This document shows, in pieces, positions 1 to 6,341 of a stretch of 11,428 bases of DNA; the first letter of the stretch is position 1, and each line of letters begins with the position of its first letter. The notes below the pieces were generated by a model. That model was not told the origin of the DNA and made no database searches. It worked only from the letters and a program-made list of their open reading frames with translations. Made by a program: the position numbers and the translations under genes. Source of the DNA: Microbacteriaceae bacterium. Its GTDB lineage: Bacteria; Actinomycetota; Actinomycetes; Actinomycetales; Microbacteriaceae. Location of the stretch: positions 23,383-34,810 of the forward strand of contig JAHEGA010000005.1 of the NCBI GenBank assembly GCA_024639925.1, read 5' to 3'.

Positions 1-2204
1 GATGTGGGAATCGAGAGCTGCTTGGCGAGGCCAAAGGCTGAGAGACCGTAGGCAAGCCCGTAGCTCATGGCTTTCACCTTGGTGCGCATCTCAGGGGTCA
101 CTTCGCCTGGAGTCACATCGAAGATACGAGCGCCAACAAACCGGTGAAGGTCTTCACCCTGCTGGAATGCGTCGATGAGACCCTCGTCTCCGGACAGGTG
201 AGCCATGATGCGCATCTCGATCTGCGAGTAATCCGCTGTAAGCAGGGCGGTCGCGGGCTGTTGAGCGACAAACGTTGCGCGAATTTTGTGGCCCATCTCG
301 GTCCGCACCGGAATGTTCTGCAAGTTGGGTTCGAGCGACGAGAGCCGCCCTGTACTGGTCCCGGTTTGATCAAAAGTGGTGTGAATCCGACCATCCGGTT
401 GGACGGCCTGTCGCAGGCCCTCCACGATTTGCCTCAGCTTCGTCGCATCACGATGGGCTAATAGCGCCCCCAGGAAGGGGTGCGGATTCGTCAGCTGCAG
501 CTCAGACAGTGCCTGTGCATCCGTGGTGTAACCGGTCTTGGTAGCCCGAGTCTTCGGCATTCCGAGTTCGTCAAACAAGACACCCTGTAGCTGTTTGGGT
601 GAACCAAGGTTTACTTCGTGACCCAGTGCCGCAAAAGCAGCTCCCTCGTGAGTTGCCACGGTCTCGCCGAGCTCTCGCTCGAGGCGATCAAGCTCCTCGA
701 GATTGCTGCCAATTCCCCGCGTTTCCATGTCCGCAAGGATTTTCGACAGCGGCAGTTCGATTGTCTCTAAGACGTGTTTGGTCCCGCTTTCTACCCCGTC
801 GATCAGCGTGGACCAGAGAGTGAGCGCACACCACGCATCAACGCCCGGCCCGAGAGGCTCATCCTCGGGCACCAACTGGTTAGCGTTGCCCACCGGGATC
901 TCTAAGCCGAGGTGTTTCTCGGCAAGCGTTGCCAGGTCTGGCGACTTACCCGATGGCTTCGACAGCCAGTGGGTCAGCAACACATCCCCTGCGGGAGCGG
1001 ACGCGTCAATAGCGACTTGCGCAAGTGTTTTCAGGGCTGGCTTGGAATCGAAATAGACGAAGTGATGATTCGCTCCCGACAACGCGTCGATCGCAGGCCG
1101 GTGGTCACTACTGCCCTTTGTGACGGGCACACGAATAGCGTCGTTCCCGTGGGCCAGTCCAATCGCTATTTCGACCTCCGTGGCGGATACTGAGACCCCC
1201 ACGTGTGCGCCCTCCCGTTTGCCCAGCCAAGCCGCAAGCTCTTCATCTACAAGGGTTCGCTCGGTCGGAAGCTCCACCGATGGCGTCACCAAGGCTTCGG
1301 ACTCCGGGACCGCGGGGGCTCCCCCCGCTAAGGCGAGCACCCGGTCCTTCAGTGTCCGGAAGGCGAGTTTGCCGAACACATCCTGAATAGCCGCGGCGTC
1401 CATAGGCCCCCGCTGGAGTTCCGTCAGTTCGATTCCGAGATCTACATCGGTCAGTAGGTGGTTGAGTTGACGGTTGAGCACCGCCCGATCTCTCTGCTCG
1501 CGCAAGTTGTTGCCCACTACTCCGGGGATGTCGCCCGCCGCCGCCAGGACCGCGTCGAGTGACCCGTATTGGGTGATCCATTTCACCGCGGTCTTCTCGC
1601 CGACCTTGTCAATACCGATCAGATTGTCGCTGGTCTCCCCCACCAGGGCGGCAATCTCTGGATACTGATGGGGTTTGACGCCATAGCGCTCCTCAACTGC
1701 TGCTGGCGTGTATCGCTTCAGCTCGGAAACCCCGCGTGCACTGGGGTACAACACCGTCACGCTGTCGTTGACTAGTTGGAAGGTATCGCGGTCGCCCGAT
1801 ACGACAAGAACGTCAAATCCCTCCTGAGCTCCGGAGGTGGCAAGCGTGGCGAGGATGTCGTCGGCTTCAAAGTCTTCCTTTTGAAGGGTAACTACACCCA
1901 TGGCCCGCAACGCTTCCTGGAGTAAAGGAACCTGTCCGATGAACTCCGCGGGAGTCTCCCCACGAGTGCCCTTGTATTCGGGATAGATCCGGGTTCTGAA
2001 GGAGAAGCGCGAAATGTCGAAAGCCACCGCGACGTGTGTGGGGTTTTCCTTTTTCAGCAAGCCCAGGAACATCGAAATAAACCCATGAATGGCGTTGGTG
2101 TGCTGCCCTTCCGGTGTAACGAAGCTGTCAACAGGAAGCGCATAGAAGGCCCGAAATGCCAGAGAATGCCCGTCAATGACCATCAAGGTAGGCTTGTCGC
2201 TCAC
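1..2204 (-). CDS. polA: DNA polymerase I (C-terminal part beyond left edge)
   Basis: Repair and Okazaki-fragment polymerase with a 5' nuclease. About 734 codons are present; the usual protein is about 880-900 residues, so roughly the last 150, including the HDE motif C, lie outside the window. The N-terminal FEN domain shows VIDGHSLAFRAFY (D11), a following FEADD, SGDRD and a helix-hairpin-helix GETSDN (E190, D193). The 3'-5' exonuclease region around residues 300-480 has lost the DxE of Exo I, so proofreading is probably absent, as is common in this phylum. The polymerase domain shows TGRLSS, motif A DYSQIEMR (D658, equivalent to E. coli D705) and the O-helix K711-A-M-S-Y715-G-L-A-Y719-G. 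Y715 replaces E. coli F762, as known in mycobacterial and T7 polymerases. The GTG start is the only choice at the N-terminus: an in-frame TAG lies 12 bases upstream and the conserved fold begins within 10 residues. No ribosome binding site is visible. It is divergent from the thioesterase gene. Confidence 0.96.
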   Translation of the reverse strand, partial: MSDKPTLMVIDGHSLAFRAFYALPVDSFVTPEGQHTNAIHGFISMFLGLLKKENPTHVAVAFDISRFSFRTRIYPEYKGTRGETPAEFIGQVPLLQEALRAMGVVTLQKEDFEADDILATLATSGAQEGFDVLVVSGDRDTFQLVNDSVTVLYPSARGVSELKRYTPAAVEERYGVKPHQYPEIAALVGETSDNLIGIDKVGEKTAVKWITQYGSLDAVLAAAGDIPGVVGNNLREQRDRAVLNRQLNHLLTDVDLGIELTELQRGPMDAAAIQDVFGKLAFRTLKDRVLALAGGAPAVPESEALVTPSVELPTERTLVDEELAAWLGKREGAHVGVSVSATEVEIAIGLAHGNDAIRVPVTKGSSDHRPAIDALSGANHHFVYFDSKPALKTLAQVAIDASAPAGDVLLTHWLSKPSGKSPDLATLAEKHLGLEIPVGNANQLVPEDEPLGPGVDAWCALTLWSTLIDGVESGTKHVLETIELPLSKILADMETRGIGSNLEELDRLERELGETVATHEGAAFAALGHEVNLGSPKQLQGVLFDELGMPKTRATKTGYTTDAQALSELQLTNPHPFLGALLAHRDATKLRQIVEGLRQAVQPDGRIHTTFDQTGTSTGRLSSLEPNLQNIPVRTEMGHKIRATFVAQQPATALLTADYSQIEMRIMAHLSGDEGLIDAFQQGEDLHRFVGARIFDVTPGEVTPEMRTKVKAMSYGLAYGLSAFGLAKQLSIPT

Positions 2205-2238
2205 GAGGTCAGCCTACCCGGCTCGCCTCCCGTGTCAG
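2205..2238 (-). promoter_or_regulatory. Putative leaderless promoter of polA
   Basis: On the minus strand CTGACA (2238-2233, five of six matches to TTGACA) is followed by a 16-base spacer, then TAGGCT (2216-2211, fitting the actinobacterial TANNNT -10), then 6 bases, then the GTG start at 2204. The final T of the -10 sits at -7 relative to the GTG, so transcription would begin on the start codon itself. There is no Shine-Dalgarno at the proper distance; the only purine-rich run (GGGAGG) lies inside the spacer, over 20 bases away. Leaderless GTG/ATG mRNAs are common in actinobacteria. The assignment is inferred from spacing, not measured. Confidence 0.5.
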
Positions 2239-2241
2239 GAG
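2237..2241 (+). promoter_or_regulatory. Ribosome binding site of the hotdog thioesterase gene
   Basis: AGGAG lies 5 bases before the ATG at 2247. It decides the start: the open frame continues upstream to 2034, but the upstream part is antisense to polA and has no such site. A TAGGCT hexamer on the plus strand at 2189-2194 could be a -10 box giving a leader of about 46 bases; that part is weak. Confidence 0.7.
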
Positions 2242-2246
2242 CAAAA

Positions 2247-2675
2247 ATGACCATTTTCCCCGCAGACCTAGACCCCGAGCTGGTCACCCGTCTCGTGGAG
2301 ACACAGGGGGGACAGCTTGCCCAGAAGATGGGCATCGAGCTCTTAGAGCTCGGCGCTGAACGCTCTGTCGCGACGATGCCGGTCGAGGGTAATCGTCAGG
2401 TGATTGGCCTCTTACATGGTGGTGCACACGTGGTACTCGCTGAGTCCCTAGGTTCGCTGTCTTCGGCCGTCCACGCTGGTCCAGGACGGTTCGCTGTGGG
2501 CATCGAAATCAACGCTACCCACTCAAAATCCGCCACGGAAGGCCTCGTGACGGCCACCTGTGAGGCACTGAGTCTGGGTCGCACGCTGGCCACCCATCAG
2601 ATCACTATCCGGGACGCCGAGGGTGCGCGCCTGTCCACGGTCCGAATGACCAATATTTTACGCGACCAGCGCTAA
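2247..2675 (+). CDS. Hotdog-fold acyl-CoA thioesterase (PaaI / 4HBT type)
   Basis: A 142-residue protein, the usual length for a single hotdog domain. It should hydrolyse an acyl- or aroyl-CoA thioester to free acid and CoA in the cytoplasm; the substrate cannot be read from sequence. The active-site signature is GLLHGGAHVVLAESLGS (H57-G58-G59 and E66). Glu in the A-E-S motif is the nucleophile or general base position in the Arthrobacter 4-hydroxybenzoyl-CoA thioesterase and EntH-like branch, whereas PaaI proper has Asp. The back strand INATHSKSATEG (from residue 88) matches the family's INxxHxxxxxEG. A member of this family beside polA is common in actinobacteria, where it may simply be a housekeeping thioesterase that recycles CoA from stalled acyl-CoAs. 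It is divergent from polA, and its stop codon overlaps the stop of the response regulator gene on the other strand. The family call is firm; a metabolic role is not. Confidence 0.9.
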   Translation: MTIFPADLDPELVTRLVETQGGQLAQKMGIELLELGAERSVATMPVEGNRQVIGLLHGGAHVVLAESLGSLSSAVHAGPGRFAVGIEINATHSKSATEGLVTATCEALSLGRTLATHQITIRDAEGARLSTVRMTNILRDQR

Positions 2676-3292
2676 ACGTCAGGGTTTTCCGACTTTTCCG
2701 CCAACTGGTCGATGACCGTCTGAGCCACTTCTCTCATCGTCAGACGCCGATCCATGGAGGCTTTTTGTATCCACCGGAAGGCTTCGGGCTCCGGCAGACC
2801 CATGGTGTTGTTGAGGATGCCCTTGGCCCGATCAAGAATCTTTCGCGTCTCCAGCCTTTCGGCGAGGTCACTGATCTCATCCTCAAGTGCCTCAATCTGC
2901 GTCGCTCGCGATAGCGCAACCTCAATCGCGGGGATGAGGTCATTAGGTGTGAAAGGCTTCACCACATACGCCAAGGCCCCCGCCTCCGCAGCGCGCTCCA
3001 CAAGCTCACGCTGCGAAAAAGCGGTGAGCAACACCACTGGTGCAAGTTTTTTCCGGTTGATAATCTCGGCAGCAGAAATGCCATCGAGCAGCGGCATCTT
3101 CACATCCATTACGACCAGATCGGGTCGCAACTCCTCGACGAGCGCGACGGCTTTTTCACCATCAGCGGCCTCGGCAATCACCTCGAACCCGTTGTCTTCG
3201 AGGGTTTCTACGATGTCAATCCGGATGAGGGATTCGTCCTCGGCCACGACGACGCGGCGCTTTCCGGTGGCTGACGCTTCGTTTTCACTCAC
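2672..3292 (-). CDS. pdtaR: PdtaR-like response regulator with ANTAR RNA-binding domain
   Basis: A 206-residue two-domain protein. The receiver domain (about 12-128) has the acidic pair E18/D19, the phospho-acceptor D63 in VVMDVKMP, T90 in VVLLTAF and K112 in VVKPF, so it looks fully phosphorylatable. The C-terminal ANTAR domain (about 140-197) has a helical linker, then RKILDRAKGILNNTMGLPEPEAF and a final REVAQTVIDQL-type helix. ANTAR proteins bind paired RNA hairpins and relieve transcription termination. The closest known relative by architecture is M. tuberculosis PdtaR (Rv1626), paired with the kinase PdtaS. No kinase gene lies here, so the partner must be encoded elsewhere. Rv1626 also lies a few genes from polA (Rv1629). 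The start is GTG: an in-frame TAG lies 12 bases upstream, and there is no convincing ribosome binding site. Its 3' end overlaps the convergent thioesterase gene by 4 bases. Confidence 0.93.
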   Translation of the reverse strand: MSENEASATGKRRVVVAEDESLIRIDIVETLEDNGFEVIAEAADGEKAVALVEELRPDLVVMDVKMPLLDGISAAEIINRKKLAPVVLLTAFSQRELVERAAEAGALAYVVKPFTPNDLIPAIEVALSRATQIEALEDEISDLAERLETRKILDRAKGILNNTMGLPEPEAFRWIQKASMDRRLTMREVAQTVIDQLAEKSENPDV

Positions 3293-3304
3293 GAGACAAG
3301 CCTA
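3293..3304 (-). promoter_or_regulatory. Putative leaderless -10 element of the pdtaR-like gene
   Basis: On the minus strand TAGGCT (3304-3299) is followed by exactly 6 bases and then the GTG start at 3292, the same geometry and same hexamer as before polA. This would place the transcript start on the GTG. No recognisable -35 lies 16-19 bases further up, and the AGG inside the hexamer is a poor Shine-Dalgarno. The call rests on the -10 fit, the spacing and the match to polA. Confidence 0.42.
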
Positions 3305-3308
3305 GGGT
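3303..3308 (+). promoter_or_regulatory. Candidate -10 box of tRNA-Leu
   Basis: TAGGGT fits TANNNT and would start transcription near 3315, about 24 bases before the mature tRNA. TTTTCA at 3282-3287 is a weak -35 with a 15-base spacer. The hexamer shares its TA with the opposite-strand TAGGCT of the pdtaR-like gene, so the two divergent promoters would overlap. TATCCT at 3308-3313 is an alternative. Confidence 0.3.
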
Positions 3309-3338
3309 ATCCTCGGAGAGCGCTTACGGGCGTGGCAA

Positions 3339-3421
3339 GCCGGATTGGCGGAATGGCAGACGCGGAGCACTCAAAATGCTTTGTCCGAAAGGGCGTGTGG
3401 GTTCAAATCCCACATCCGGCA
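3339..3421 (+). tRNA. tRNA-Leu (anticodon CAA)
   Basis: An 83-base class II tRNA. The acceptor stem GCCGGAT (3339-3345) pairs fully with ATCCGGC (3414-3420), with discriminator A at 3421. The D arm is GCG...CGC around a GG-containing loop. The anticodon stem GAGCA/TGCTT encloses CTCAAAA, giving anticodon CAA (3372-3374), which reads UUG. A long variable arm built on GTCC-GAAA-GGGC is followed by the T arm GTGGG-TTCAAAT-CCCAC. The long variable arm and A73 agree with leucine identity. The 3' CCA is not encoded (CGA follows), so it must be added after transcription. It is divergent from the pdtaR-like gene and convergent with pyk, with only 3 bases between the tRNA end and the pyk stop codon. 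Confidence 0.97.
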
Positions 3422-3424
3422 CGA

Positions 3425-4870
3425 TTAGTCTTTTTGCCACGCGGGAGCGGCGCCGTGTTCGGCATCCCCCACCACGTGCACACGCAAATCGTTGGTGGAA
3501 CCCGGTGTTCCCGGAGGTGAGCCGGAAATCACCACGACTTTATCCCCCACACTGGCAAGGCCACTGGCGAGCAGCGTCTGGTCAACTTGGGGATACATCG
3601 CATCCGTGTGGGTCACCCGCGGCACCGCGTACGAGTCGATTCCCCAGCACAGCGCAATCTTGCGGCGTACCTCCTCCGAGGGCGTGAAGGCAATCATCGG
3701 GATACGAGAACGTAGCCGCGACATCCGTCGGGCGGAATCACCAGATTCGGTGAACACGCACAGGAACTTGGCTTCGACAAACTCAGCCACTTCGGCTGCA
3801 GCAAGCGTGATGGCGCCGCCCTGGGTGCGTGGCTTCGACCCCAGAGGCGGAATCCGATCCAGTCCGTGGGTTTCTGACGACTCGAGGATGCGTGCCATCG
3901 TGGCGACAGTCACCGATGGGAACTGACCCACACTGGTTTCTCCGCTGAGCATCACCGCATCGGCACCGTCCAATACAGCGTTTGCTACATCCGACGTTTC
4001 CGCGCGCGTAGGAACGGGCGAGTCAATCATCGACTCAAGCATCTGGGTGGCCACAATCACCGGTTTCGCCATTCGGCGGCACAACTCGATAGCGCGCTTT
4101 TGTGCGATGGGGACAGTTTCTGGAGGAAGCTCCACACCAAGGTCACCGCGGGCCACCATGATGGCGTCAAACGCATCGATGATTTCTTCGAGTGCTTCGA
4201 CAGCCTGAGGCTTTTCAATCTTGGCGATGATGGGGACGCTGCGTCCTTCTTCGCGCATGATTTCGCGCACTCGGGTGGCGTCCGAAGCGTTTCGCACGAA
4301 GCTCAAGGCGATGAAGTCACACCCTAAGCCCAAACCCCAGCGGAGATCGTCCTCGTCCTTTTCGGACAGCGCAGGCGCCGAGACAGCAACGCCCGGAAGA
4401 TTGATCCCCTTGTTGTTGGAGACCATCCCACCGACCACAACGGTGGTCACGACATCGGTCCCGTCAGAGCTCACGGCTTCCAGTCGAATCTTGCCATCGT
4501 CAATCAGTAACGTGTCCCCGGGATTTACGTCTCCGGGAAGCCCCTTATAAGTGGTACCGACTAAGTCTTTCGTGCCGGGCACATCCCGAGTCGTGATGGT
4601 GAACGTATCCCCCGTGCGAAGCTCGTGCGGTCCGTCAGCGAACTTCTCCAAGCGGATCTTGGGGCCCTGCAAATCCACGAGCACACCGACCGGCTTCCCA
4701 GAATCCTCTGCCGCCCTCCGAACGTTGGCGTAGATCTCTTCGTGGACGTCGTGAGAGCCGTGGGAGAGGTTCATACGCAGAACGTCGGCTCCTGCGTCCA
4801 GGAGAGACCGGATGTTGTCGTAACTAGCGGTGGCTGGCCCCAACGTGGCGACGATTTTGGCGCGTCTCAT
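3425..4870 (-). CDS. pyk: Pyruvate kinase
   Basis: Last step of glycolysis: phosphoenolpyruvate plus ADP to pyruvate plus ATP in the cytoplasm. The 481 residues match the family's usual 470-480. Seen near the N-terminus: MRRAKIVATLGPAT, then VLRMNLSHG (R32, N34, S36, H37; phosphate and K+ ligands). Further on are IAKIEKPQA (catalytic Lys), ARGDLGVELP (metal-binding Asp) and TQMLESMIDSPVPTRAE, then the C-terminal allosteric-type domain. The B-domain entry reads DLQGPKIRL (66-74); L/Q/K/L at the positions equivalent to rabbit 113/114/117/120 is the combination associated with K+-independent enzymes. The ATG at 4870 is chosen because AAGGA sits 4 bases before it and homology begins there; the frame stays open upstream to 4954, but that part overlaps gltD and is not conserved. 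It lies 13 bases after gltD, so it is probably in the same transcript. Confidence 0.96.
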   Translation of the reverse strand: MRRAKIVATLGPATASYDNIRSLLDAGADVLRMNLSHGSHDVHEEIYANVRRAAEDSGKPVGVLVDLQGPKIRLEKFADGPHELRTGDTFTITTRDVPGTKDLVGTTYKGLPGDVNPGDTLLIDDGKIRLEAVSSDGTDVVTTVVVGGMVSNNKGINLPGVAVSAPALSEKDEDDLRWGLGLGCDFIALSFVRNASDATRVREIMREEGRSVPIIAKIEKPQAVEALEEIIDAFDAIMVARGDLGVELPPETVPIAQKRAIELCRRMAKPVIVATQMLESMIDSPVPTRAETSDVANAVLDGADAVMLSGETSVGQFPSVTVATMARILESSETHGLDRIPPLGSKPRTQGGAITLAAAEVAEFVEAKFLCVFTESGDSARRMSRLRSRIPMIAFTPSEEVRRKIALCWGIDSYAVPRVTHTDAMYPQVDQTLLASGLASVGDKVVVISGSPPGTPGSTNDLRVHVVGDAEHGAAPAWQKD

Positions 4871-4874
4871 GAAT

Positions 4875-4879
4875 TCCTT
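4875..4879 (-). promoter_or_regulatory. Ribosome binding site of pyk
   Basis: AAGGA on the minus strand, 4 bases before the ATG at 4870. It lies inside the 13-base gap after the gltD stop and supports the short start over the 28-residue extension. There is no room for a separate promoter in the gap. Confidence 0.7.
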
Positions 4880-4883
4880 GGCT

Positions 4884-6341
4884 CTAGGCGTGAAGAGCGC
4901 GGTCGTGTGCAGTGACCGGCGCGGGTAATAGCGTAGCGCCTTCCAGGTACGCATCTACCTGTGCCGCGACGGCTCTTCCTTCTGCGATGGCCCAAACGAT
5001 GAGGGAAGCTCCTCTGCCCGCATCGCCCGCGACGAACACGCCCTCAACATCAGTGCGGTAGTCACCGGAGCGATTCACATTACCCTTGGCATCCACGTCC
5101 ACGGCAAGCTGCTGGGTGAGGTTTTCGTGCTCCGCGCCACGATAACCCAGGGCAAGCAGAACGAGGTCAGCCGGGATTTCGTGCTCGGTCCCCGGTTTCG
5201 GGAATCGACCACCGTCGCGGTACTCCGTTTCGGCGACCACGACAGCTCGTACTTCGCCGGCCTCGTTACCCAGGAACTCGACCGTGGAGGCGAGGAACTC
5301 TCTAGATCCACCCTCCTCGTGGGCACTTTGGACCTCGAACAGCACCGGATCAAGAGGCCAGGGGGTCTCCTCCGGTCGCTCTGTGGGTGGCTTCTTGCCA
5401 ATCGCGAGCATCGTTGTTGAGAGGGCATGCTGGCGGTGAGCGGTACCCAGGCAATCCGCACCGGTATCTCCGCCGCCAAGGATTACCACATGCTTGCCCT
5501 CTGCGGTGATTAAGGTCTCGACAGTGTCTCCCGCTTGAACGTGGTTGCTCGGCGTGAGGTAATCCATCGCGTGGTGGATGCCGAGCAGATCACGTCCCGG
5601 AATGTCGATTTCCCGAGGAACGCTCGCACCCGTGGCGACGACAACCGCGTCGTAGCGTTCGTTGATCTCTTCCCAGGTGATGTCCACGCCAATTTCGACG
5701 CCTGCACGGAAACGAGTTCCCTCTGCCTGCATTTGCGCCAGCCTTTGGTCAAGGTGACGTTTTTCCATCTTGAAGTCAGGAATGCCATACCTCAGCAGGC
5801 CACCAATGCGATCGTCGCGCTCAAAGACCGCCACCGTGTGTCCTACCCGGGTCAGTTGCTGCGCGGCGGCCAAGCCAGCGGGACCGCTGCCGACGACAGC
5901 TACGGTTTTGCCACTCAAACGGTCCGGCGGAACCGGCTGAACCCAACCATTCTCCCAGGCCGCATCAATGATGGAGACTTCGATGTTTTTGATGGTGACC
6001 GGCGGCTGATTGATCCCGAGCACACACGACGACTCACAGGGTGCAGGGCACAAGCGACCCGTGAACTCCGGGAAGTTATTGGTTTCGTGGAGGCGTTCAA
6101 TCGCCCCTTTTCCATCGCCTCGACGGACCAGGTCATTCCACTCGGGGATCAGGTTCCCGAGTGGGCACCCTTGGTGACAAAAGGGAACACCGCAATCCAT
6201 ACAGCGGCTCGCCTGCCGAGTCAGCGCAGAGGGGTCACCAGCACCATAAACCTCTTTCCAGTCGCCGATCCGGACGTCGACTGGCCTCCGAGCGGGAAGT
6301 TCCCGCTCGGTGTACTTCATAAATCCACGGGGATCAGCCAC
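4884..6341 (-). CDS. gltD: Glutamate synthase (NADPH) small subunit
   Basis: Electron-input subunit of glutamate synthase: oxidises NADPH on FAD and passes electrons through iron-sulfur clusters to the large subunit. Its 485 residues are normal for GltD. The N-terminal domain carries the cluster cysteines C47, C50, C55, C59 (CMDCGVPFCHQGC) and C98, C102, C106 (CPAPCESSC). An FAD Rossmann motif VAVVGSGPAG (from about residue 147) is followed by RIGGLLRYGIPDFK. The NADPH motif VVILGGGDTGADC begins near 285, and VFVAGDAGRGASLIVWAI near the C-terminus is the second FAD contact. The start is GTG: it overlaps the gltB stop by 8 bases and has GGAGG 6 bases upstream. An internal ATG at codon 8 is possible but less favoured. 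Translational coupling with gltB would fit the paired subunits, and pyk follows closely. Confidence 0.96.
   Translation of the reverse strand: MADPRGFMKYTERELPARRPVDVRIGDWKEVYGAGDPSALTRQASRCMDCGVPFCHQGCPLGNLIPEWNDLVRRGDGKGAIERLHETNNFPEFTGRLCPAPCESSCVLGINQPPVTIKNIEVSIIDAAWENGWVQPVPPDRLSGKTVAVVGSGPAGLAAAQQLTRVGHTVAVFERDDRIGGLLRYGIPDFKMEKRHLDQRLAQMQAEGTRFRAGVEIGVDITWEEINERYDAVVVATGASVPREIDIPGRDLLGIHHAMDYLTPSNHVQAGDTVETLITAEGKHVVILGGGDTGADCLGTAHRQHALSTTMLAIGKKPPTERPEETPWPLDPVLFEVQSAHEEGGSREFLASTVEFLGNEAGEVRAVVVAETEYRDGGRFPKPGTEHEIPADLVLLALGYRGAEHENLTQQLAVDVDAKGNVNRSGDYRTDVEGVFVAGDAGRGASLIVWAIAEGRAVAAQVDAYLEGATLLPAPVTAHDRALHA

Noticed and set aside
2034..2246. Longer thioesterase starting at 2034.
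   Set aside because: The extra 71 residues are antisense to polA and unlike any hotdog protein; the ATG at 2247 has a good ribosome binding site.
2754..3305. A 183-codon plus-strand open frame covering the pdtaR-like gene.
   Set aside because: It is a serine/arginine-rich low-complexity translation typical of the antisense frame; the response regulator on the minus strand has every expected residue.
3382..3435. Rho-independent terminator formed by the tRNA T arm and the TTTTT run.
   Set aside because: The hairpin and the T run are about 18 bases apart and the T run is part of the pyk coding sequence; not a canonical terminator, so kept only as a remark.
4871..4954. N-terminal extension of pyruvate kinase by 28 residues.
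   Set aside because: It overlaps the gltD coding end and lies ahead of the conserved RRAKIVATLGPAT beginning; the ATG at 4870 has AAGGA upstream.
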